Positions 32,051-40,361 of a stretch of DNA of 43,485 nucleotides are shown piece by piece. The position numbers and the translations under genes are program-made. The notes beneath the pieces are model-generated. The model did no database searches. It saw only the letters and a list, made by a program, of their open reading frames with translations, and was not told where the DNA came from. Source of the DNA: Akkermansiaceae bacterium UBA1315 (GTDB lineage: Bacteria; Verrucomicrobiota; Verrucomicrobiia; Verrucomicrobiales; Akkermansiaceae); assembly GCA_002307065.1 (NCBI GenBank), contig DBTN01000040.1, forward strand, positions 115,631 through 159,115, written 5' to 3'. Numbering within the stretch: the stretch's first letter is position 1; every line of letters begins with the position of its first letter.

Positions 32051-33844
32051 ATGCGCTCTCATCATTGCAACGAACTCCGTGAATCCGATATTGGACAATC
32101 TGTAACTTTGATCGGTTGGGTCAATTCCGCTCGTGACCACGGCGGGGTGATCTTTATCGATTTGCGGGACCGTGAGGGTTTGACCCAATGTGTGTTTCGT
32201 CCGGAAGAAAGCCCCGAGATCGCTCAACTTTCGCACACGTTGCGCGAGGAAGATGTGGTTCAAGTGATCGGCGTTGTTTCAAAGCGCCTTGAGGGATCTG
32301 AGAACAACCGCATTCCAACCGGTTCGATCGAGATTGTCGCGAAGGAACTGAAGGTGGTCAACAAGGCTGAGGTCCTCCCTTTCCAATTGGACAAGGAGCT
32401 TTCCAATGAAGATATGCGGATGAAGTATCGCTATCTAGATCTTCGCCGGGCGCGCATGAGCAAGAATATCCGCCAGCGCAGCAAGATCACTTCCGCCGCG
32501 CGCCGGTATTTGGACGACTCCGGATTTTATGAAATCGAGACGCCGATTCTTTCCAATCCGACGCCGGAAGGTGCGCGCGATTTCCTGGTGCCGTCGCGGT
32601 TGAATCCGGGTCGTTTTTACGCACTTCCGCAAGCGCCGCAGCAATACAAACAATTGCTGATGGTGGCGGGGATGGAGAAATATTTCCAAATCGCGCGTTG
32701 TTTCCGTGATGAAGATTTGCGGGCCGATCGTCAGCCGGAATTCACTCAGATCGACATCGAGGCGAGCTTTGTTTCGCAAGAAGATATCATTGGTCTGGTC
32801 GAAGGATTGTTGGCCTCGATGTTTAAAGCCGGTCTCGACGTGGAGATTCCGAAAAGTTTCCCACGCATGACCTATGCGGATGCGATGGATCTCTACGGTT
32901 CCGATAAGCCGGACACGCGCTTCGAGATGAAGATCACGGATTTGGCGGATGTTTTTGCCGCGACCGAGTTCAAGATTTTCCGTGGCACACTCGATGGTGG
33001 TGGCGTCGTTCGCGCGATCAATGCGAAAGGATTTGCGGGCATCACCACGGGACAGATGAACCGGTTGAACGAAATTGCGGTTCAGGCGGGTCTGCCGGTG
33101 AAGAACCTCGCGTTCGTGAAGTTCGAAAATGGCGAATACAAGAGTCCGCTTTGGAAGATTTTCACCGATGCGGAAAAAGAAGGAGTCATTGCGAAACTCG
33201 ACCTCGCGGAAGGTGATATCGTTTTCTTCGCGGCAGGCTCACGCGAAAGCGTCAGCACGATTCTCGGTCGCGTCCGTTCAGAAGTCGCCGTGATGCAGGA
33301 GCTGAACAAGGATTCGACGAAGTTTAATTTCCTCTGGGTCGTCGATTTCCCGTTGCTCGCCCATGATGAGGAGAGCGGTCATTGGGTTGCGGTCCACCAC
33401 CCGTTCACTCGTCCGCATCCGGATGATATCGAAAAACTGGACGCAGGTGATTATGCCAACGTCCGGGCGGTGGCCTACGACGTGGTTCTCAATGGTTACG
33501 AGCTCGGTGGCGGTTCGATCCGGATCCACGAAAAAGACCTGCAATCCAAAATGTTCAGTGTCCTCGGGGTGACCGCGGAAGAGCAGCAGGTGAAATTTGG
33601 TCACCTTTTGGACGCGTTCCGTTTCGGTGCGCCACCGCACGGTGGACTCGCGCTTGGCCTGGATCGGATTGCGATGTTGGTCTCGGGCGAAGATAGCATC
33701 CGTGAAGTGATCGCTTTCCCGAAAAACAACAAGGGTGCCGACTTGATGACGCAAAGTCCTTGCCAGATTGACTACAAATCTTTGCGCGAGGTCTATGTCC
33801 AATCGACTTGGAAGGATCCCAAACTCGCCGCCGAAAAAGTTTAA
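32051..33844 (+). CDS. aspS: aspartyl-tRNA synthetase, probably non-discriminating
   Basis: A 597-residue bacterial-type AspRS: N-terminal OB-fold (VTLIGWVNSARDHGGVIFID), class II core with motif 2 (FQIARCFRDEDLRADRQPEF), the GAD insertion domain, and motif 3 in GGLALGLDRIAML. His30 and Gly82 occupy the positions (His31 and Gly83) described as making the Pseudomonas enzyme non-discriminating, that is, able to charge both tRNA-Asp and tRNA-Asn. If so, the cell should have GatCAB. ATG 32051 matches that numbering; ATG 32030 lies in a repeat. A strong terminator follows. Confidence 0.95.
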   Translation: MRSHHCNELRESDIGQSVTLIGWVNSARDHGGVIFIDLRDREGLTQCVFRPEESPEIAQLSHTLREEDVVQVIGVVSKRLEGSENNRIPTGSIEIVAKELKVVNKAEVLPFQLDKELSNEDMRMKYRYLDLRRARMSKNIRQRSKITSAARRYLDDSGFYEIETPILSNPTPEGARDFLVPSRLNPGRFYALPQAPQQYKQLLMVAGMEKYFQIARCFRDEDLRADRQPEFTQIDIEASFVSQEDIIGLVEGLLASMFKAGLDVEIPKSFPRMTYADAMDLYGSDKPDTRFEMKITDLADVFAATEFKIFRGTLDGGGVVRAINAKGFAGITTGQMNRLNEIAVQAGLPVKNLAFVKFENGEYKSPLWKIFTDAEKEGVIAKLDLAEGDIVFFAAGSRESVSTILGRVRSEVAVMQELNKDSTKFNFLWVVDFPLLAHDEESGHWVAVHHPFTRPHPDDIEKLDAGDYANVRAVAYDVVLNGYELGGGSIRIHEKDLQSKMFSVLGVTAEEQQVKFGHLLDAFRFGAPPHGGLALGLDRIAMLVSGEDSIREVIAFPKNNKGADLMTQSPCQIDYKSLREVYVQSTWKDPKLAAEKV

Positions 33845-33863
33845 CAAACGGTTTCATATCCAA

Positions 33864-33897
33864 AGCCGCTTCGGAAATGCCGGAGCGGCTTTTTTTA
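33864..33897 (+). terminator. intrinsic terminator after aspS
   Basis: AGCCGCTTCGG pairs with CCGGAGCGGCT in an 11-base stem with the loop AAATG, followed by six T. It starts 20 bases after the aspS stop. The end of the convergent PEP-CTERM gene (33895) touches the T-run. Confidence 0.92.
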
Positions 33898-34716
33898 TCT
33901 CCGGCGGTGGAGAAAAAGGAGGAAGGCCGCCATTCCGAGTAGGCACGAGGATGGCTCAGGAACGGCCGTTGTGGGTACAAGGTCGGAGATGTCGACCGCT
34001 GTATAGCTGCGCAGGTCGGCTGAGCCACTGACGGTCCAGGTGTCTGCCACCAAAAGTCCGTTGATGCTTTTGGATTGGGTGACGTGCGCGTTCGGCGCGA
34101 TGATCGATCCGGTGAAATCTCGATTATCGATATTGATGGAAGTCGCATCCGCGAAATTCCAAGTGATTTTGTTTGGATCGTAATTCACCGACCATCCCCA
34201 ACTGGTCAAATTCCCGGTGACATTGATGACGATGTTTCCCGTGCCAATGAAATCGAGAGTTTTATAACCGGTCAGATCACTCGCCGAGATATTGAAGACC
34301 GTGATTTCGTCCTCAAGGGTGAGGACGATGTTATTCATGGCGCTGAGATCGGGAGATATACCATTTTCAAGTGAGCTATATCTGTCCGAAAGCTCTTGGT
34401 AATAAGAAAAGTCTGGGGTTTCGACCGACCCCAATGTGCCACTGAAGGTTCCCGAAGTGCCACCAATGAAGGAGGTGCCTTTTGCTCGTAGAAAATTGGT
34501 GATGTAGTTGCTTCCGCTTAGATAAATGCCAATGTCATCGACCTCGTGTTGATTGGCTTCATAATTGGATCCATACCAATTTCCACCGACGTAAATTGCC
34601 CCTTGGGAATGTCCTCCTTGGGTATAAGCATCGTTAAAAATGACTGCGTTCTGAGCAGGCAAACGGTTCGAAAAGCACAACAAAAGGGTCGACAGTATAA
34701 AAAAACGATCGTTCAC
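33895..34716 (-). CDS. PEP-CTERM surface protein, choice-of-anchor A type
   Basis: A 273-residue exported protein. It starts from GTG 34716 with a signal peptide (NDRFFILSTLLLCFSNRLPA) and ends with VPEPSS, a hydrophobic segment and RRR. This is the PEP-CTERM sorting signal, cut and processed by exosortase in bacteria that make exopolysaccharide. The mature part has QGAIYVGGNWYG near the start and FTGSIIAPNAHVTQSKSING and LLVADTWTVSGSADLRSYT near the end, the pattern of the choice-of-anchor A fold seen in adhesin-like proteins. The gene is convergent with aspS. No exosortase gene is in the window. Ligand unknown. Confidence 0.85.
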   Translation of the reverse strand: MNDRFFILSTLLLCFSNRLPAQNAVIFNDAYTQGGHSQGAIYVGGNWYGSNYEANQHEVDDIGIYLSGSNYITNFLRAKGTSFIGGTSGTFSGTLGSVETPDFSYYQELSDRYSSLENGISPDLSAMNNIVLTLEDEITVFNISASDLTGYKTLDFIGTGNIVINVTGNLTSWGWSVNYDPNKITWNFADATSINIDNRDFTGSIIAPNAHVTQSKSINGLLVADTWTVSGSADLRSYTAVDISDLVPTTAVPEPSSCLLGMAAFLLFLHRRR

Positions 34717-34926
34717 GAGATGGGGGGTGGGTGTGGGGGAATCTATCGGTTGCTAACCCGTAGAACGTTGAAGGGGCGCAATGACGCAACTCTAGGTCAC
34801 GGCGACTCGAACGGTAGAACCGTTACGTTTTCGGGGGAGAGGGGGAATCCAGTTAGAAAGCTGCAGCAACAAACGTGCCGGATAGCTGTTAATGTTCTGG
34901 GAGCAGGATCGCAAGCAAAAAATTGA

Positions 34927-34991
34927 GGCGGCCCGATCGATGATCCCCGGGAAAAACCCAAAAACCCAAAGGGATGTTCAATCGGGCCGCC
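34927..34991. repeat. large imperfect stem-loop, candidate structured RNA or protein site
   Basis: GGCGGCCCGAT (34927-34937) pairs with ATCGGGCCGCC (34981-34991). Inside, ATCCC pairs with GGGAT, and GGG and CCC runs add to the structure. There is no T-run, so it is not a plain terminator. It could be a small RNA, a leader element or a REP-type repeat. Confidence 0.5.
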
Positions 34992-35159
34992 TACATTTGT
35001 CGCGACGCGGGAAAATAAGCAGGATGGGGGTCGGGCGTCAATCGGTTATTTTTCGGATTTTTCGGGGTCCATCGCGGAGCCTCTGATGGAAAAAATCTTT
35101 CAATGGACTCCAGAGAAATTTCGATTTTTCTCCTAGTCGGGCAGAAAGATGCTTAGTTT

Positions 35160-35194
35160 GGGTTCGTAAACCAATGCGCCGAACCCGGTGGCGC
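35160..35194 (+). promoter_or_regulatory. competing hairpins in the sdhB leader
   Basis: GGGTTCG (35160-35166) can pair with CGAACCC (35180-35186), while GCGCC (35176-35180) can pair with GGCGC (35190-35194). The two stems share a base and cannot form together. They lie 30 to 64 bases upstream of the sdhB start, where a switch could act, but no known riboswitch is recognised. Confidence 0.3.
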
Positions 35195-35223
35195 ATCCTT
35201 GACCCGTAACTTTTCCATTTTCT

Positions 35224-35976
35224 ATGAATCTCACGCTTAAAGTTTGGCGCCAAACTGGTCCACAGGCGCAAGGACGTATCGTTAGCTACGAGGCAAAAGC
35301 CATCCCAGAAGAAGCCTCGTTCTTGGAAATGCTGGACATCGTGAATGAACGGCTGATTGAAAAAGGCGAGGAGCCGATCCATTTTGATCACGACTGCCGC
35401 GAAGGAATTTGCGGAGCTTGTTCTTTGACGATCAATGGCGTTCCGCACAGCAAGGAACGTGGGATCACGACCTGCCAAGTTCACATGCGGAAATTTTCCG
35501 AAGGGGATACGATTTGGATCGAGCCTTTCCGTGCGAATCCGTTCCCGGTTATTCGCGATTTGATTGTGGACCGTTCGGCCTTTGACCGGATCGTCGCGGC
35601 GGGTGGTTACGTGGATGTTCGGACGGGTTCCGCGGTCGACGCGAATTCGGTGCCGATTCCTAAACCGGATGCGGACAGCGCGTTTGACGCGGCGGCGTGT
35701 ATCGGTTGCGGTGCCTGTGTGGCGTCTTGCAAAAACGCATCTGCGATGTTGTTCGTGGCGGCGAAAGTTTCCCACCTTGGGCATTTGCCGCAAGGTCAGC
35801 CGGAGCGCGACAAGCGGGTGCTGGGCATGGTGCGCCAGATGGATTCCGAGGGCTTTGGCAACTGCACGAACCAATATGAGTGCGAGGCGGCTTGTCCGAA
35901 GGAAATCAGCGTCGATCACATCGCACGCATGAACCGGGATTTCGCGCAAGCGGTGCTCAAAGAGCAATTGGCCTGA
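35224..35976 (+). CDS. sdhB: succinate dehydrogenase/fumarate reductase iron-sulfur subunit
   Basis: A 250-residue iron-sulfur protein that passes electrons between the flavoprotein and the membrane quinone site. The [2Fe-2S] cysteines are in CREGICGAC with a fourth Cys in TTCQVH. The [4Fe-4S] set is in CIGCGACVASC, and the remaining cysteines, including NCTNQYECEAACPKEI, complete the three clusters. ATG 35224 starts MNLTLKVWRQ. Length and cysteines are normal. sdhA and sdhC are usually next to sdhB, but neither is found on either side here. The gene is followed by msrB after 66 bases. Confidence 0.95.
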   Translation: MNLTLKVWRQTGPQAQGRIVSYEAKAIPEEASFLEMLDIVNERLIEKGEEPIHFDHDCREGICGACSLTINGVPHSKERGITTCQVHMRKFSEGDTIWIEPFRANPFPVIRDLIVDRSAFDRIVAAGGYVDVRTGSAVDANSVPIPKPDADSAFDAAACIGCGACVASCKNASAMLFVAAKVSHLGHLPQGQPERDKRVLGMVRQMDSEGFGNCTNQYECEAACPKEISVDHIARMNRDFAQAVLKEQLA

Positions 35977-36042
35977 GTTTTCTGAGGAATCTCTGGCAAA
36001 CCGGTGAAATGCGTGTTGATTGAGAAAACCTCACATCCGCAA

Positions 36043-36597
36043 ATGAAATCGATCCGTTGTCTGACTCCTCTAGCGTTCGCCTTTGCGATCCTTTCGTGCT
36101 CTGCGGAAGAAATGGATAAACCGATTATGGAAACCCAAACCACCGCCCCTGCCGAGCCCACTGGAGAAGTCGTGAAATCCGACGAAGAGTGGAAAAAAGA
36201 ACTGACTCCGGAACAGTACCGGATTTTACGCCAGTCAGGAACCGAGCGAGCGCATGGCGAAGTTTACAAAGAATTTAAGCATCAAGGCGAAGGCTCATAT
36301 CATTGTGCGGGTTGTGGTGCGTTGCTTTTTTCCTCGAAAGAAAAGTTTGATTCCGGCTGCGGGTGGCCATCGTTTTATGATCCGGCCAAGGCTCAGAACG
36401 TGAAGTTGAAAAAGGATTTCAGTTTTGGTTCGGTGCGGACCGAAGTGGTTTGCGCAAAATGCGGCGGCCATCTGGGCCACGTTTTCGAGGGCGAAGGGTT
36501 CAACACTCCGACGGATAAGCGCTATTGCATCAACGGCGGCGGACTGGTTTTTGTTCCTGCCGAAACGGAAGCAAAACCGGTCGAGAAAAAGCCTTAA
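36043..36597 (+). CDS. msrB: peptide methionine-(R)-S-oxide reductase, predicted lipoprotein
   Basis: A 184-residue MsrB, which repairs oxidised methionine of R configuration. It has a lipoprotein signal (MKSIRCLTPLAFAFAILSC, Cys19) and then a linker. The catalytic domain has the zinc pairs CAGC and CAKC, the GCGWPSFY motif and the catalytic Cys162 in KRYCINGGG. The resolving partner is usually thioredoxin-like; at the envelope another donor would be needed. The open frame reaches 36004, but ATG 36043 places the signal peptide correctly. It is followed closely by the NlpC/P60-like gene. Confidence 0.92.
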   Translation: MKSIRCLTPLAFAFAILSCSAEEMDKPIMETQTTAPAEPTGEVVKSDEEWKKELTPEQYRILRQSGTERAHGEVYKEFKHQGEGSYHCAGCGALLFSSKEKFDSGCGWPSFYDPAKAQNVKLKKDFSFGSVRTEVVCAKCGGHLGHVFEGEGFNTPTDKRYCINGGGLVFVPAETEAKPVEKKP

Positions 36598-36602
36598 GGT
36601 TT

Positions 36603-37277
36603 GTGAAACCGGTTGGTTTTGCTGCGTTGGCTTTCGTTGTTTCCTCGTGCGCTCCGAGTTTGACTCGTGAAGGCACGATCGAAACGGCGCGCTCTTATAC
36701 CCAAGTCGAGTGGATTCCGGAAAATCGGCACATTCTTCACGGCAAAGATGCGAATGGAATGGAAGTTCACACGCCAGATAGGACGCTGCTTTATTACGAA
36801 GAGCGCGGCGGGTGGTGGACGCCGAAGGAACCGGCGAAAAGCATGCCTTATAAATGGGGCGGTTTTGATACGCCGAAGAGTTTTCTAACTGGCTTGAAGG
36901 AAGGAAAAAAAGCCGGAGACGTGGCGACGATGTGGAAGAAGCGAACCGGGGACGCGGCGGTAAGCACTGAAGCGGTGGGAATTGATTGCTCTGGATTTAT
37001 TTCCCGCTGCTGGAATTTACCGCGGCCGTATTCCACGCGGCAGCTGCCGCAGATTTGTGATCAATTGGAATCTTGGGACGAACTGCGAGCCGGTGATATT
37101 TTACTGAAACCGGGCCACGTTTTGCTTTTTGAAAAATGGAGTCCTGATCGGCGAACCGTCATCGGTTACGAAGCCGGACCGGTTCCGTTTTGGCGGGTCC
37201 ATGCGTTCCGGAATGATCGAGACCGTTTGCTGCGCGAGGGCTACACACCGTGGCGTTATCGGGGCCTGAAAGATTAG
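36603..37277 (+). CDS. NlpC/P60-like lipoprotein, predicted cell-wall peptidase
   Basis: A 224-residue protein starting at GTG 36603, just after the msrB stop, with AAGG upstream. A signal peptide ends in a lipobox (VVSSC, Cys16). The catalytic Cys129 is in GIDCSGFISRCW and His172 in LKPGHVLLFEKW, the Cys-His pair of NlpC/P60 amidase or endopeptidase domains. MPYKWGG precedes them, as usual. It would act in the periplasm on peptidoglycan peptides, but amidase-like non-wall functions are possible. Its stop overlaps the end of the convergent nuoN by four bases. Confidence 0.82.
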   Translation: MKPVGFAALAFVVSSCAPSLTREGTIETARSYTQVEWIPENRHILHGKDANGMEVHTPDRTLLYYEERGGWWTPKEPAKSMPYKWGGFDTPKSFLTGLKEGKKAGDVATMWKKRTGDAAVSTEAVGIDCSGFISRCWNLPRPYSTRQLPQICDQLESWDELRAGDILLKPGHVLLFEKWSPDRRTVIGYEAGPVPFWRVHAFRNDRDRLLREGYTPWRYRGLKD

Positions 37278-38752
37278 CGCAGCAGGGCGAGGATCGGTTC
37301 CGGCCAGAAGCCGATCACCAGCACGAGAATCGTCAGAACGCCAACGGTGATTTTGCTGATCGTTGGCAGGACGACCGGTTTGTCCTCCTCGGAGGTCGAC
37401 CACCACATGGCGCGGATAACTTTAAAATAGTAGTAAAAACCGGCGGCGGCTGAAACGCAGGCGATGATGATCGGCACCCAAAGTTGTTGTTCCACGGCCA
37501 GCGAGAAAACGAAGAATTTTCCCCAGAAACCCGCAGTCAGCGGAACTCCTGCGAGCGCGGCGAGGAAAATAGTCAGCGAAAGAGCGAGCAGCGGATTGGT
37601 TTTACCGAGGCCGTTGAAATGGGCGATCGATTCGCCATCGCGTTGAATGCGGACTTGGGCGAGGATGAAAAACACGCCGAGCGTCATCAGCAGATAAGTC
37701 GCGAGATAGACCGAAACGACCTGAGCAGAACCGATCGATGTGGAGGTTTCTGTTTTCCAAGCGGCCAGAGCGAGCAACAGGAAACCGGCGTGGGCGATGG
37801 AGGAATAAGCGAGCAGTCGCTTGAAGTTCGTTTGGGCGATCGCGGCGAGGTTTCCGAAAAGCAACGTGGCTCCGGCAAGGATGGTCAGAATGATGATGAC
37901 CGGTCCGCGAGTGAGTTCGCTGTTGAGGAAAGGTTCGAGGAAACGGATCGTGAGAATGAAACCGGCGGCTTTCGATCCGACGGAAAGGAAAGCGGTCGTC
38001 GGAGTGGGCGCGCCCTGATAGACGTCGGGGATCCAGACCTGCATCGGAACGGCGCCGATTTTGAAACCGAGTCCGACGAGCACGAGTGCGACGCCGAAGA
38101 GCAGCGGAGTGAGCTGGACCGGTGTGGAGTTTTGTTGGAGCAAGGTGGACATCGTGCCGAGGTCCATCGTTCCGAGCGTGCCGTAAACCCAGGCGATTCC
38201 GTAAACGAGGAAACCGGTGCTGAGCGCGCCGATGATCAGGTATTTCACACCGGCTTCGAGCGAGCCGACGTTTCGCCGCATGAAGGCGACGAGGATGTAA
38301 AAGGTGACGGTGATGAGTTCGAGCGCAACGAATGCGCCGGCGAGATCTTTCGCGGATGCGATCCACATCATACCGGCGCAGGCGAAGATCGGCAGGCAGT
38401 AAAACTCACCGGTTCCGGCTTCGGAGTCGGGCGTTTCGGTGAAACGGGCGAGGATTTTCCGGTAATCGACAGCGAGGAGTAGCACGAGGATCGTGGTGAC
38501 CAGCGCGAAGATTTTATAAAACCGGGCGAGAGAATCGAAGTTATAGAAATTCCACAGCGGCCACTTGGCCCAAGCGGAGTCGGGCTTTTCAACCGGTCCG
38601 ATGGCGAAAAACGTCAGGGCGAGAATACCGGTCAGTCCGATGGCGGCGGCGATGCCGAGCCAGGATTTGTTTTTCCCGGAGGAAAACGCTTCGGCCATGA
38701 GCAGCACGATGCCGAGGACGACGGTGAGAGCTTCGAGATAGTAGGCGGGCAT
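37274..38752 (-). CDS. nuoN: NADH-quinone oxidoreductase subunit N
   Basis: A 492-residue antiporter-like membrane subunit of complex I, with about 14 hydrophobic segments. Conserved stretches include TFYILVAFMRRNVGSLEAGV, KYLIIGALSTGFLVYGIAW, FKIGAVPMQVWIPDVYQGAP (a proton-channel Lys and the loop typical of NuoN) and LAYSSIAHAGFLLLAL. It is the last gene of the nuo block read here and is separated from nuoM by a heptamer-repeat gap. ATG 38752 starts MPAYYLEALTVVLGI. Confidence 0.96.
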   Translation of the reverse strand: MPAYYLEALTVVLGIVLLMAEAFSSGKNKSWLGIAAAIGLTGILALTFFAIGPVEKPDSAWAKWPLWNFYNFDSLARFYKIFALVTTILVLLLAVDYRKILARFTETPDSEAGTGEFYCLPIFACAGMMWIASAKDLAGAFVALELITVTFYILVAFMRRNVGSLEAGVKYLIIGALSTGFLVYGIAWVYGTLGTMDLGTMSTLLQQNSTPVQLTPLLFGVALVLVGLGFKIGAVPMQVWIPDVYQGAPTPTTAFLSVGSKAAGFILTIRFLEPFLNSELTRGPVIIILTILAGATLLFGNLAAIAQTNFKRLLAYSSIAHAGFLLLALAAWKTETSTSIGSAQVVSVYLATYLLMTLGVFFILAQVRIQRDGESIAHFNGLGKTNPLLALSLTIFLAALAGVPLTAGFWGKFFVFSLAVEQQLWVPIIIACVSAAAGFYYYFKVIRAMWWSTSEEDKPVVLPTISKITVGVLTILVLVIGFWPEPILALLR

Positions 38753-38769
38753 TGCGGGAAGAAGTGGGG

Positions 38770-38842
38770 AGTTAGAGGTTATTGGTTAAAAGTTATTAGT
38801 TATGGAATTCATACGTTTAACTTATAACCATTAACGTTTAAC
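38770..38842. repeat. inverted pair of 7-base repeat arrays in the nuoM-nuoN gap
   Basis: Five units AGTTAGA, GGTTATT, GGTTAAA, AGTTATT, AGTTATG (38770-38804), then after ten bases four units GTTTAAC, TTATAAC, CATTAAC, GTTTAAC (38815-38842). The second array is roughly the reverse complement of the first, so the transcript could fold back. The block is strikingly AT-rich and ends just before the nuoM stop codon. Confidence 0.85.
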
Positions 38843-40276
38843 CTATTTGAGCAGATTCAGAAGGAGGTTCGGGTAGAGGCCGACGGCGAGGAGAGCGACG
38901 ATCAGGAGAATCGCGGGGACGCGTTCCGCCAAGGTGAGATCGATCGCAGCTTCGGTGGATTTGACCGGTGGGCCTTGGAAAATCCGGCGGTAAGCGCGGA
39001 GCATGTAGACGGCGGAAATGACCACGCCCCAGATGGAAAGGATGCAGGCGATTTGAACCGGGCCCAAACCGGTGGTGGCGTCGTAGTTGCGGAAAGCGGA
39101 AAGGAACACGAGGACCTCGCCGGAGAAGTTGGCGAGGCCTGGCAGGCCGATCGATGCCATGGCGGCGATGCCGAAAAGGAATGCGAGGAGCGGGGTGGCT
39201 TTGGCGAGGCCGCCGAGGTCGTCGAGATCGATCGAGCCGGTTTTGCGTTCGATGCGATCGGCCAAGGCGAAAAGCAGGGCGATCGAAATGCCGTGGGCGA
39301 ACATCAGTACCACCGCAGCAGGGAGGGCGAGGTCGTTTTCGGGAAAGGCAATCAACGCGGCGATGGCGAGGAAGATGTAGCCCATGTGCATGACGGAGGA
39401 ATTTCCGAGCATGGTATCGAGGCGTTTTTGAGAAATCGTGACCCAGCCGACCCAGAGGATGTTGCCGAGCAAGAGGACGAGTAATGGAGTGAGCCACGCT
39501 TGCAGGCCATCGGGAACGAGCGGGATCGCAATGCGAAGAAGTCCGTAGAGACCGAATTTTTTCAGGACTCCCGCGTGGAGCATCGCAACCGGTGCCGGAG
39601 CGCTGGCGTAGGCGGGAGCCGCCCAGGAATGGAAGGGGAAAAGGGAGACGAGCGTGCCGAAACCGAGGACCAAGAGAGCGGCGATGCCTTTTTGCGCATC
39701 GGCTGGGATGAGCGCTTGGTTGGCGATCATTTGCTGGATGTTGAAGGTACCGGTTAGATTCGCGAGCCAGACGAGGCCGGCGAGCAAAACGATGGAACCG
39801 AGGCCGAGGTAGATGGTGATTTTCCAGGCGGCTTCACGACGGTCACCGCGACCGAGCATGCCGATCATCAGGAAAGTGGGGATCAGCGCGAGCTCGTGGA
39901 AGGCGTAGAAGAAAAACAGGTCGGTCGAAGCGAACGCACCGAGCGCACCGGCGGAAATGAGCAGCGACGAAGTGAAGTAAAGTTTTTCACGGCCTTCCGG
40001 AGCCTTTCCGGAAAGGACGGCGGCGAGGGTGACGATCACCGAAAGCAGGATCATCACGACGCTCATGCCATCGGGAAAACCGAAGGAAAGATGCAGCGCC
40101 GGTTTTTCAAGAACCGTGAGCGAAGAAGTCCAAACCGGTGCTTTCCAAGAAAGGACCGCGGCGAGTCCGACGACCAGATTGAGCGCGGATGCTGCGATCG
40201 CGGTGAGTCGGGCCGGTGCGCCGAAGAGAATCGCGATGACGGCGACGAGCGGGAGAAAAACGAGGAGGGCGAGCAT
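38843..40276 (-). CDS. nuoM: NADH-quinone oxidoreductase subunit M
   Basis: A 477-residue membrane subunit of complex I of the antiporter-like group, with about 14 hydrophobic segments. Typical stretches are ASTDLFFFYAFHELALIPTF, SLFPFHSWAAPAYASAPAPV, AMLHAGVLKKFGLYGLLRIA and SVMHMGYIFLAIAAL. The conserved Glu in the FHELALIP segment and the Lys in VLKKFG belong to the proton channel. ATG 40276 starts MLALLVFLPLVAVIA. It lies between nuoL and nuoN with repeat-containing gaps on both sides. Confidence 0.96.
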   Translation of the reverse strand: MLALLVFLPLVAVIAILFGAPARLTAIAASALNLVVGLAAVLSWKAPVWTSSLTVLEKPALHLSFGFPDGMSVVMILLSVIVTLAAVLSGKAPEGREKLYFTSSLLISAGALGAFASTDLFFFYAFHELALIPTFLMIGMLGRGDRREAAWKITIYLGLGSIVLLAGLVWLANLTGTFNIQQMIANQALIPADAQKGIAALLVLGFGTLVSLFPFHSWAAPAYASAPAPVAMLHAGVLKKFGLYGLLRIAIPLVPDGLQAWLTPLLVLLLGNILWVGWVTISQKRLDTMLGNSSVMHMGYIFLAIAALIAFPENDLALPAAVVLMFAHGISIALLFALADRIERKTGSIDLDDLGGLAKATPLLAFLFGIAAMASIGLPGLANFSGEVLVFLSAFRNYDATTGLGPVQIACILSIWGVVISAVYMLRAYRRIFQGPPVKSTEAAIDLTLAERVPAILLIVALLAVGLYPNLLLNLLK

Positions 40277-40335
40277 TTCGAAAAGTTTGCTAGTGGCTGT
40301 TTTTCGGTTTGAAGAAGATGAGATGAAACGAAGAA

Positions 40336-40355
40336 CGGACTAAAGTCCGCGGTCC
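40336..40355. repeat. REP-like palindrome in the nuoL-nuoM gap
   Basis: CGGACT-AA-AGTCCG (40336-40349) followed by CGGTCC. The arms are identical to those of the palindrome at 12187-12200, so both are copies of one dispersed element. Confidence 0.7.
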
Positions 40356-40361
40356 AATTTT

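Larger units (their letters stand above)
34717..35223. other. gene-free divergent region before sdhB with structured elements
   Basis: A gap of 507 bases between the divergent PEP-CTERM and sdhB genes. It holds no convincing gene. It contains a large inverted repeat (34927-34991) and a pair of competing short stems (35160-35194), listed separately. Promoters for both genes should be here but no confident boxes were found. Confidence 0.55.
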
